From Deltaproteobacteria bacterium (GTDB lineage: Bacteria > Desulfobacterota > DSM-4660 > Desulfatiglandales > Desulfatiglandaceae), in assembly GCA_018644785.1 (NCBI GenBank), contig JABGPV010000267.1:1-6611 (forward strand): a DNA stretch of 6,611 nt, in the 5' to 3' direction. Numbering within the stretch: position 1 is the stretch's first letter; each line of letters starts with the position of its first letter. The notes below the pieces were generated by a model that did not search any database, had not been told where the DNA came from, and was given only the letters and a program-made list of their open reading frames with translations. Position numbers and translations under genes: made by a program. Shown one piece after another: positions 1 to 5,002 of this stretch.

Positions 1-1
1 C

Positions 2-625
2 CTGGAACGGTTTTCCGAAATGGATAATCCGGGTTGCAGGCAGGAGATCCGAAATCGCCACGGGATCCATAAAAAAGACCTGGTCATCCTGTTTGTGGGG
101 ATGAATTTTGAGATCAAACGCCTGGGGTTGCTCATCGAGGCTATTTCGCGTGTGTCACAGGGGGGGGGGCACCGATCGGAAGTGAAGCTTCTGGTGGTGG
201 GCAAGGGAAAAGAGACGGCTTATGGGTCAATGGCCCGGGAATACGGTGTGGCAGACCGCGTTATTTTTGCGGGTGTGACCCGCGAAGTTGAAAAATACTA
301 TGCTGCCGGTGATATTTTTGCCATGCCGTCGGTCTACGATACTTTCGGCATGGCGGTTCTGGAAGCCATGGCCGCCGGGTTGCCGGTGATCATCAGCCAA
401 ACCGTGGGAGCCAGGGACCTGGTTAATGACGGCGTCGAGGGGTTCGTTCTGGGTGATCCCCCGAATGCCGTTGAATTATCCGGGAAAATTGACTTTCTTT
501 CAAACGAAAAGAACCGGCTGAAAATGGGAGCGTGTGCCCGGGAGCAGGCCTTGAAACACAGTTGGGATCGGGTAGCGGACCGGATGGCCGCGCTTTATCT
601 GAGGAATTTCCGCTCATATGTCTGA
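2..625 (+). CDS. GT4-family glycosyltransferase, C-terminal part (5'-truncated by window edge)
   Basis: This is the nucleotide-sugar-binding half of a group 1 (GT4, GT-B fold) glycosyltransferase. The frame is open to the left edge, so the true start and the acceptor-binding N-terminal domain lie outside; the first internal ATG (position 20) is not a credible start. About 208 residues are visible. A conserved strand reading ILFVGMNFEIKRL opens the C-terminal Rossmann domain, followed by KLLVVGKG, then VIFAGVTREVEKYYAAGDIFAMPS. The family's E-x7-E donor motif appears as D-x7-E (Asp codon 338-340, Glu codon 362-364) in DTFGMAVLEAMAAGLPVI. The overall look is closest to WaaG-like enzymes that transfer a hexose to the LPS core, but acceptor and sugar cannot be read from this fragment. 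A run of ten G (160-169) lies inside the frame, encoding Gln-Gly-Gly-Gly. It ends with TGA, followed by a 215-base gap, so it is probably the last gene of an upstream glycan operon. Confidence 0.5.
   Translation: MERFSEMDNPGCRQEIRNRHGIHKKDLVILFVGMNFEIKRLGLLIEAISRVSQGGGHRSEVKLLVVGKGKETAYGSMAREYGVADRVIFAGVTREVEKYYAAGDIFAMPSVYDTFGMAVLEAMAAGLPVIISQTVGARDLVNDGVEGFVLGDPPNAVELSGKIDFLSNEKNRLKMGACAREQALKHSWDRVADRMAALYLRNFRSYV
160..169 (+). repeat. G10 homopolymer tract inside the glycosyltransferase frame
   Basis: Ten consecutive G follow CA at 158-159, giving CAG GGG GGG GGG in frame. It is the longest G run in the window; the next longest is seven G at 777-783. Losing one G would bring a TGA into frame at 183-185. 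Gaining one G would bring in a TGA at 289-291. Both changes truncate the protein before the donor-sugar motif. Runs of this length are prone to slipped-strand mispairing, and also to sequencing error. Confidence 0.5.
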
Positions 626-626
626 T

Positions 627-700
627 CCGGCCGCCCGGCCGTCGTAGCTTCGCTACTTTGGCGGAGTCGGCTCGTAGCCACTTGGCGGAGTCGGCTCCGC
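627..700. repeat. GC-rich cluster of short direct and inverted repeats
   Basis: Just after the glycosyltransferase stop there is a compact repeat cluster. A 7-base direct repeat CCGGCCG lies at 627-633 and 635-641, and CGGCC/GGCCG can form a 5-bp hairpin (628-632 with 637-641). A larger unit starts with CGTAGC and ends with TTGGCGGAGTCGGCT; it occurs at 643-672 and, six bases shorter, at 673-696. Its 15-base end is identical in both copies (658-672 and 682-696). GTAGC/GCTAC (644-648 with 652-656) and GCGGAG/CTCCGC (685-690 with 695-700) are perfect small stems. No T-tract follows, so it is not a standard intrinsic terminator. It resembles a dispersed intergenic repeat, but whether it recurs in the genome cannot be seen here. 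Confidence 0.5.
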
Positions 701-728
701 ACGTTCTGTGGCAAGACAATGAATTTTC

Positions 729-758
729 TTGACCTCCAATCCCCGTTTGCGTTATCTT
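729..758 (+). promoter_or_regulatory. Candidate sigma-70 promoter for the carboxyltransferase gene
   Basis: TTGACC (729-734, five of six matches to the -35 consensus) is followed after 18 bases by TATCTT (753-758, four of six matches to the -10 consensus). An overlapping reading with a 17-base spacer and TTATCT is weaker. Transcription would start near 763-766, immediately upstream of the hairpin at 769-811 and about 75 bases before the ATG. No recognisable repressor operator was found between promoter and gene. Confidence 0.5.
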
Positions 759-768
759 CCAATATGTT

Positions 769-811
769 GGCCCAATGGGGGGGCAATCAACAAGAGCCCT
801 TTCATTGGGCT
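769..811 (+). promoter_or_regulatory. Long leader hairpin in the carboxyltransferase 5' UTR
   Basis: Bases 769-784 can pair with 796-811 to give an unbroken 16-bp stem with an 11-base A-rich loop (785-795). Eight pairs form a perfect inverted repeat, GCCCAATG (770-777) with CATTGGGC (803-810). Inside this are three consecutive G-U pairs and then four G-C pairs. Given the predicted start near 763-766, the hairpin would begin almost at the mRNA 5' end. The ribosome binding site (830-835) lies outside the stem. The following bases, TTAAATTTTA, are U-rich but interrupted, so it could be a poor terminator/attenuator or, more simply, a 5' stabilising stem. Confidence 0.5.
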
Positions 812-829
812 TAAATTTTAGAAAATGAT

Positions 830-835
830 GGGAGG
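830..835 (+). promoter_or_regulatory. Ribosome binding site of the carboxyltransferase gene
   Basis: GGGAGG lies five bases before the ATG at 841. A TTG codon directly before it (838-840) is in frame but would sit only two bases from the GGGAGG. The ATG is therefore the better start. Confidence 0.5.
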
Positions 836-840
836 TTTTG

Positions 841-2334
841 ATGGATACTTTTCTGGAAGAGGGCCCGAAGAACCCGATCAAAATTCAAGACAATACGTTT
901 CGAGATGGACACCAGTCTTTGCTGGCGACCCGGATGAGAACCGAGGACATGCTGCCCATAGCTGAAAAAATGGACAGCGTGGGTTTCTGGGCCATGGAGG
1001 TGTGGGGCGGTGCCACATTTGATACCATGCATCGGTTCTTGGGTGAAGATCCGTTTGACCGCATCCGGACTTTGAAGAAATACATCAAGAAAACCCCTTT
1101 TTCCATGCTGCTCAGGGGGCAGAACCTTGTGGGCTATCGCAACTATGCCGACGACGTGGCCAGACTTTTTGTGGATAAAGCCTGTGAAGCCGGTATGGAC
1201 GTGTTCAGGGTTTTTGATGCGCTCAATGATTTTCGCAACTTTCAGACGGTTGTGGAGCGAATCAAGGCCAACGGAAAACATTTTCAGGGGACCATCTGCT
1301 ACACGCTGTCCGAGCGGCGTATGGGGGGAGAGGTCTTTAACCTGGACTATTATGTCAATAAGGCCAGGGAAATTCAGGATATGGGGGCGGATACCCTTTG
1401 TTTAAAGGATATGGCCGGCATCATGTCGCCTTTTGATATTGCCAAAATCATCACCGAACTGAAAGAGAACATCACCATTCCCATCCACCTGCATACCCAT
1501 TACACCAGCGGCATGGCGTCAATGGTTTATCTGGAAGCCATCAAAGCAGGCGTCGATATTGTGGATACCTGCCTGGCGCCCTTTGCCCTGCGGACGTCAC
1601 AGCCGGCCATTGAGCCCATCGTGGCCACGCTTTACGGCACCACCCGCGACACGGGTTTTGACCTGGACCTCCTTTTGGAACTGGGCCATTACATGGAAAG
1701 CGTTGCGCCCAAATACCGGGACTACCTGGCTAAGAATACCATGTCTGTCATCGACACGAGCGTGCTGGCCCACCAGGTCCCCGGTGGGATGATTTCAAAT
1801 CTGGTCAGTCAACTGACCGAGGCCAAGGCCCTGGATCGACTGGGCGAGGTGTACAAGGACGTGGCCATCACCCGCAAGGAGCTGGGTATGCCCCCCCTGG
1901 TGACGCCCACCAGCCAGATCGTAGGCGTTCAGTCCGTGCTCAATGTGCTGTTCGGCCGATACAAGATGGTGACCAACGAGATCAAGGATCTGGCCTATGG
2001 TCTTTATGGCAAAACGCCCATTCCGGTGGATCCCGATGTGCAGAAGAAGGTGCTCAAGGGATTCAAACGGGGAGAAACGCCTGTTACCGGCAGAGCTGCC
2101 GATTACCTGGAACCGGAGCTGGAAGCGGCCAGGGAAAAAATCGGGGACTTGGCCAAGGATGATTTTGATCTCCTGATCTATGCCCTTTATCCCACAACGG
2201 GCGAACAGTTCCTCAAATGGAAGTATGGTCTTGAAGAAAGACCGCCCCAGGTCAAGCCCAAAACCCTGGAAGACATTCGAAAAGAGGATGAAGCCATGGC
2301 CGCCGCCATTGAACAGGTGTGTAAGACCATGTAA
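841..2334 (+). CDS. pycB: Biotin-dependent carboxyltransferase subunit (PycB / OadA / transcarboxylase 5S type), no biotin domain
   Basis: This 497-residue protein is the carboxyltransferase subunit that moves CO2 between carboxybiotin and pyruvate/oxaloacetate. The N-terminal TIM barrel starts at about residue 13. The metal-site residues known from this family are all visible: Asp22 in RDGHQSLLATRMRT, the carboxylated lysine Lys189 in LKDMAG, and His218 and His220 in HLHTH. Other family signatures are EVWGGATFD, LLRGQNLVGYR, DVFRVFDALND, GTICYT, HQVPGGMISN and PPLVTPTSQIVGVQ, the last two leading into the conserved C-terminal carboxylase domain. The protein ends near residue 497 without the lipoylated/biotinylated domain and its MKM motif. 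PycB and OadA of the fused kind run to roughly 570-600 residues or more, whereas the 5S subunit of methylmalonyl-CoA:pyruvate transcarboxylase is about 500. A separate biotin carrier must therefore be encoded elsewhere. Pyruvate carboxylase B, oxaloacetate decarboxylase alpha and transcarboxylase 5S cannot be told apart here, so the symbol is provisional. It has its own promoter and lies 57 bases before tmk. Confidence 0.5.
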   Translation: MDTFLEEGPKNPIKIQDNTFRDGHQSLLATRMRTEDMLPIAEKMDSVGFWAMEVWGGATFDTMHRFLGEDPFDRIRTLKKYIKKTPFSMLLRGQNLVGYRNYADDVARLFVDKACEAGMDVFRVFDALNDFRNFQTVVERIKANGKHFQGTICYTLSERRMGGEVFNLDYYVNKAREIQDMGADTLCLKDMAGIMSPFDIAKIITELKENITIPIHLHTHYTSGMASMVYLEAIKAGVDIVDTCLAPFALRTSQPAIEPIVATLYGTTRDTGFDLDLLLELGHYMESVAPKYRDYLAKNTMSVIDTSVLAHQVPGGMISNLVSQLTEAKALDRLGEVYKDVAITRKELGMPPLVTPTSQIVGVQSVLNVLFGRYKMVTNEIKDLAYGLYGKTPIPVDPDVQKKVLKGFKRGETPVTGRAADYLEPELEAAREKIGDLAKDDFDLLIYALYPTTGEQFLKWKYGLEERPPQVKPKTLEDIRKEDEAMAAAIEQVCKTM

Positions 2335-2350
2335 AATTGAGCCATTCGCC

Positions 2351-2390
2351 GTTAGCTGTTAGCCATTAGGCTAACAGCTGAGAGCTAAAC
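2351..2390. repeat. Palindromic GTTAGCY repeat between carboxyltransferase gene and tmk
   Basis: Bases 2354-2364 and 2369-2379 form a perfect 11-bp inverted repeat with the loop ATTA; a U-G and a U-A pair extend it to 13 bp (2352-2381). The left arm is itself a tandem heptamer, GTTAGCT-GTTAGCC. A further related element, AGCTAAAC (2383-2390), follows and could pair with GTTAGCT (2351-2357) as an alternative fold. No T-run follows on the + strand, so it is not a normal intrinsic terminator. It ends one base before the TTG start of tmk and covers that gene's only possible ribosome binding site. It may be a dispersed intergenic palindrome, a processing site or a translational control hairpin. 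Confidence 0.5.
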
Positions 2391-2391
2391 T

Positions 2392-3036
2392 TTGTTTATT
2401 ACTTTTGAAGGCATAGAAGGGTGTGGGAAATCCACCCAGGCCAAACGGATTGCCAATCGGCTGGAACGGACAGGGGTTTCATTAATCCTCACGCGGGAAC
2501 CGGGGGGCACACCCATCGGGCATGATATTCGGCAGATCCTGTTGTCGTCCAAGAACCGGGATTTGCCCCCTCTGGCCGAATTGTTCCTTTACGAGGCGGA
2601 CAGGGTCCTGCACATGGCAGGCGTTGTCAGACCGGCTCTGGCGGAGAAGAAATGGGTTCTGTGCGACCGCTTTTTTGATGCGACCACCGCATACCAGGGG
2701 TATGCGCGCGGACAGGACCTCCGCATGACGACCCACTTGAATGAAATTGCCTCCTTTGGTATTACGCCGGATGTGACTTTTTTGCTCGATTGCCCCGTGA
2801 GTGTCGGAATAAAGAGAGCACTGAAACGAAACGCCCTGAGCGATGTGGAGGGGCAGGACCGGTTTGAGCAGGAAAAAACGGTTTTTCACGAAGCCGTTCG
2901 GCAAGGGTATATGGATCTGGCAAAGAAAAACCCCGAACGATTTGTCGTGGTGGATGCCACAAAAGCGGAAAACCGTCTGGAGGAGGCTATTTTTTCCCAC
3001 CTTAAGGCCCACATCCCTTTGAGTTGTTCAGAGTAG
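2392..3036 (+). CDS. tmk: Thymidylate (dTMP) kinase
   Basis: dTMP kinase phosphorylates dTMP to dTDP with ATP, an essential cytosolic step in dTTP supply. The 214-residue length is normal. The protein opens with the typical FITFEGIEGCGKSTQ, containing the P-loop at residues 7-15. TREPGGTPIG (34-43) is the dTMP-site Arg-Glu-Pro motif. LFLYEADR (64-71) and the DR[FY] motif in CDRFFDATTAYQGYARG (91-107) follow. FLLDCP (130-135) precedes the lid region with RALKRN and DRFE (142-159). The start must be TTG at 2392: the in-frame codon two before it is a TAA (2386-2388), and the first ATG (Met75) lies beyond the P-loop. The only ribosome binding site candidate is a weak GAGAG (2380-2384) on the shoulder of the preceding palindrome. 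holB begins three bases after the stop, implying co-transcription and coupled translation. In Bacillus subtilis tmk also lies close to holB and the ricT orthologue yaaT. Confidence 0.5.
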   Translation: MFITFEGIEGCGKSTQAKRIANRLERTGVSLILTREPGGTPIGHDIRQILLSSKNRDLPPLAELFLYEADRVLHMAGVVRPALAEKKWVLCDRFFDATTAYQGYARGQDLRMTTHLNEIASFGITPDVTFLLDCPVSVGIKRALKRNALSDVEGQDRFEQEKTVFHEAVRQGYMDLAKKNPERFVVVDATKAENRLEEAIFSHLKAHIPLSCSE

Positions 3037-3039
3037 AGA

Positions 3040-4068
3040 GTGGTGTTTTTTTCTCAAATCATCGGCCAGGAAAAGGCCAAGCGTTTCCTTGAGAATGTGA
3101 TGCGCCGGAAAAGGGTTCCCCATGCCTACCTTTTTACAGGCATTTTGGGCATTGGAAAGACCAGCGCAGCCAAAGCATTTACCATGAGGTTGAATTGCCA
3201 TGCGCCTTCAGGGCTTGATGGTTGTGGCGTTTGTCCGTCCTGCCGGAAGATGTTGAACGGAAATTTTCCGGACTTCATTTCCATGGAACCTGACGGCCAG
3301 AAGATTAAAATAGAACAGATCAGGGAATTGAATCGCAGTTTGGGGTATGCCCCATTCTCCGGTGGCTACCGGGTATGTGTGATTCACCGGGCTGAAGCCA
3401 TGACGGGTGAGGCCGCCAATTCCTTTTTAAAAACCCTTGAAGAACCTCCGGCGGGTAATATTTTTGTGCTCAATGCAACGGATCCGCGTGATCTGTTGCC
3501 GACCATCGTATCCCGTTGCCAGCGTGTTTCATTCATGCCGCTCAAAGCCCGGGAAATTACGGAGCAGCTCAATAAAAAGACGAATCTGGATGGGGCTTCA
3601 GTGTCGATCCTGGCCAGGGCCGCCGATGGCAGTTTGGGGCGTGCCCTCAAAATGGGAGAGAGCAATTACCTGGAGCGGCGCCAAACATGGCTTAAGACGC
3701 TTTTTGAACTGTATGGTTGTTCCGGCGCCGAGGCCATGAACATGGCGGTTGAAAGTGCCAAAGAGAACCGGGCGGGTCTGGATCAGCCGGGAAACAAAAA
3801 GGTGGGATTATTTGACATGCTTTCCGTCTGGGCAACCTGTTATCGGGATCTTCTACTGGTCCGCACCGGTGCGCCAAAGTCTCTTTTGATCAATGAGGAT
3901 TTCCTCGGGCAGTTGAAAGAAACGGCTTCGGGGCTGTCACTTCAAAACCTCATTGAGAGTTTCCAAATGGTGGATCGGGCGGTCAGGGATCTTTACCGCA
4001 TGCGAAATCCAACGCTGGTTATGGAAAACACCTTGCTTAACTTACAGAAGATGGGACAACCTAATTAA
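3040..4068 (+). CDS. holB: DNA polymerase III delta' subunit (clamp loader)
   Basis: The delta' subunit is the stator of the clamp-loader complex that places the sliding clamp on primed DNA. The 342-residue protein begins FFSQIIGQEKAKRFLENVMRRKRVPHAYLFTG, the standard entry to the AAA+ domain. The Walker A motif GILGIGKTS (34-42) is intact, unlike the degenerate loop in the E. coli subunit. A zinc module follows with Cys53, Cys62, Cys65 and Cys68 (CGVCPSC). FLKTLEEPP and the SRC motif (158-160), where the conserved arginine finger sits, mark the interface to the next subunit. The C-terminal third is less conserved and would form the collar. Two GTG codons stand in tandem (3040 and 3043) and either could be used; there is no strong ribosome binding site, only AG-rich sequence (3026-3040) overlapping the tmk stop. 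Intact Walker A plus zinc module could suggest DnaX, but the short length and tmk neighbour support HolB. Confidence 0.5.
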   Translation: MVFFSQIIGQEKAKRFLENVMRRKRVPHAYLFTGILGIGKTSAAKAFTMRLNCHAPSGLDGCGVCPSCRKMLNGNFPDFISMEPDGQKIKIEQIRELNRSLGYAPFSGGYRVCVIHRAEAMTGEAANSFLKTLEEPPAGNIFVLNATDPRDLLPTIVSRCQRVSFMPLKAREITEQLNKKTNLDGASVSILARAADGSLGRALKMGESNYLERRQTWLKTLFELYGCSGAEAMNMAVESAKENRAGLDQPGNKKVGLFDMLSVWATCYRDLLLVRTGAPKSLLINEDFLGQLKETASGLSLQNLIESFQMVDRAVRDLYRMRNPTLVMENTLLNLQKMGQPN

Positions 4069-4100
4069 GGGACCATTTACGGTTGAAAAACCTAAAACTT

Positions 4101-4125
4101 TGCGGCTTGCCGCATTCATTTATTT
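4101..4125 (+). other. Small hairpin with T-rich tail before ricT
   Basis: TGCGG (4101-4105) and CCGCA (4110-4114) form a 5-bp stem with a four-base loop, followed by TTCATTTATTT. This is at best a weak terminator-like element in the 77-base gap between holB and ricT. I found no good promoter in the gap: a TTGAAA at 4083-4088 has no partner -10 box. Read-through from holB into ricT is therefore likely. Confidence 0.5.
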
Positions 4126-4145
4126 GAGGATCAACTGAAAATACC

Positions 4146-4997
4146 ATGAGCAAGTTTGTTGGCATTCAGTTCAGGAATTCGGGAAAAGTCTACGATTTTG
4201 ACTGCGGACACTTTGTTTTAGGCAAAGGTGATAAGGTGTTGGTTGTCACCAAGGAAGGCCCTGCCGTTGGTTGTGTCTGCACGGAGCCGCAAAATACTGC
4301 CAAAGACAGTTCGGATCGCAAGCTTAAAAAGGTATTCCGGGTGGCCACCCGTGAAGAAATAGACCGTTATGAAAAGGATTGTCGGCTTGAAAAGGACGTA
4401 CACGATTTCTGTTACAAGAAGGTGAAAGACAGATCCGTCCCCATGAGTATTGTCTCGGTGGAGAGACGTTTCGACGGCAGCAAGACCATCGTATATTTTA
4501 CAGCGGATGGAAGGGTTGATTTCAGGCAATTGGTCAAAGACCTGGTGGGGAAATTCAGAACACGGATCGAAATGCGACAGATCGGCGTGCGTCATCAGGC
4601 GAAAATGGTGGGGGGACTGGGGGCCTGCGGACGACCGCTTTGTTGTTCCACATTTTTGAACACCTTTGCACCGGTCACCATTAAGATGGCCAAAAAGCAG
4701 AATATTTCTCTCAATCCCAGCAAAATATCCGGAATGTGCGGCAGGCTCATGTGCTGTCTCACTTATGAGGATAAGTTCTATGAAAAGGCCAAAAAGAAGC
4801 TCCCCCGGATCGGAAAAAGAGTTGTAACCAAAGCAGGTGAGGGAAAAGTCATCCGGCAGAATGTCTTCAAGGAGATTGTGACGGTTTCACTGGATTCAGG
4901 CGGCGAAATTGAAGTTCAAGCCCATGAGCTCAAAGGGTCTTCCAGGCCGAAAGAGCGGTCGATCAAGAAAAAGAAATCAAAAAGGAGTAACCACTGA
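4146..4997 (+). CDS. ricT: RicT/YaaT-like PSP1-domain protein
   Basis: This 283-residue protein has the PSP1 C-terminal domain of the RicT (YaaT) family. Family signatures are MSIVSVERRFDGSKTIVYFTADGRVDFRQLVKDL and IEMRQIGVRHQAKMVGG at nucleotides 4443-4616. Two cysteine clusters follow: CGRPLCC (Cys161, Cys166, Cys167) and CGRLMCC (Cys198, Cys203, Cys204). In B. subtilis RicT works with RicA (YmcA) and RicF (YlbF) in an Fe-S-binding complex affecting RNA processing by RNase Y, sporulation and competence. In Gram-negative anaerobes the role is not established, and no ricA or ricF is seen here. The tail is strongly basic (KERSIKKKKSKRSNH), suggesting nucleic-acid contact. ATG 4146 is the only standard start because a TGA lies in frame at 4125-4127. 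The nearest Shine-Dalgarno-like motif, GAGGA (4126-4130), is 15 bases away, so initiation looks weak or coupled. Family assignment is firm; the function in this organism is inferred. Confidence 0.5.
   Translation: MSKFVGIQFRNSGKVYDFDCGHFVLGKGDKVLVVTKEGPAVGCVCTEPQNTAKDSSDRKLKKVFRVATREEIDRYEKDCRLEKDVHDFCYKKVKDRSVPMSIVSVERRFDGSKTIVYFTADGRVDFRQLVKDLVGKFRTRIEMRQIGVRHQAKMVGGLGACGRPLCCSTFLNTFAPVTIKMAKKQNISLNPSKISGMCGRLMCCLTYEDKFYEKAKKKLPRIGKRVVTKAGEGKVIRQNVFKEIVTVSLDSGGEIEVQAHELKGSSRPKERSIKKKKSKRSNH
4982..4987 (+). promoter_or_regulatory. Ribosome binding site for metG, placed for an upstream CTG
   Basis: AAGGAG lies inside the last codons of ricT. It is 15 bases from the GTG at 5003 but only six bases from an in-frame CTG at 4994-4996. 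That CTG overlaps the ricT TGA (4995-4997) as CTGA. The spacing favours the CTG; the codon type favours the GTG. Confidence 0.5.
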
Positions 4998-5002
4998 AAC
5001 CG

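Noticed and set aside
643..696. Repeat cluster as a CRISPR array
   Set aside because: There are only two unequal copies, directly adjacent, with no spacers of regular size and no cas genes nearby.
685..700. GCGGAG/CTCCGC hairpin as the glycosyltransferase terminator
   Set aside because: The stem is perfect but no U-rich stretch follows, so it does not meet the pattern of an intrinsic terminator.
532..732. A short + strand frame running from the glycosyltransferase end into the intergenic repeats
   Set aside because: It starts inside the real gene in another frame, and its later part only translates the repeat cluster, giving repeated Ala-Glu-Ser-Ala words.
626..840. Riboswitch or biotin-repressor (BirA) site upstream of the carboxyltransferase gene
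   Set aside because: No conserved riboswitch core or BirA-type inverted operator could be recognised; only the simple hairpin is supported.
811..1281. A 156-codon minus-strand frame opposite the start of the carboxyltransferase gene
   Set aside because: The opposite strand carries conserved catalytic motifs throughout, and this frame reads as low-complexity shadow sequence.
2482..3012. A 176-codon open frame on the minus strand opposite tmk
   Set aside because: It is entirely antisense to a complete, motif-confirmed dTMP kinase and has no family resemblance or ribosome binding site worth noting.
3151..3246. holB as a DnaX (tau/gamma) gene because of the intact Walker A and zinc module
   Set aside because: The protein is only 342 residues, lacks the DnaX C-terminal domains, and sits directly after tmk as holB usually does.
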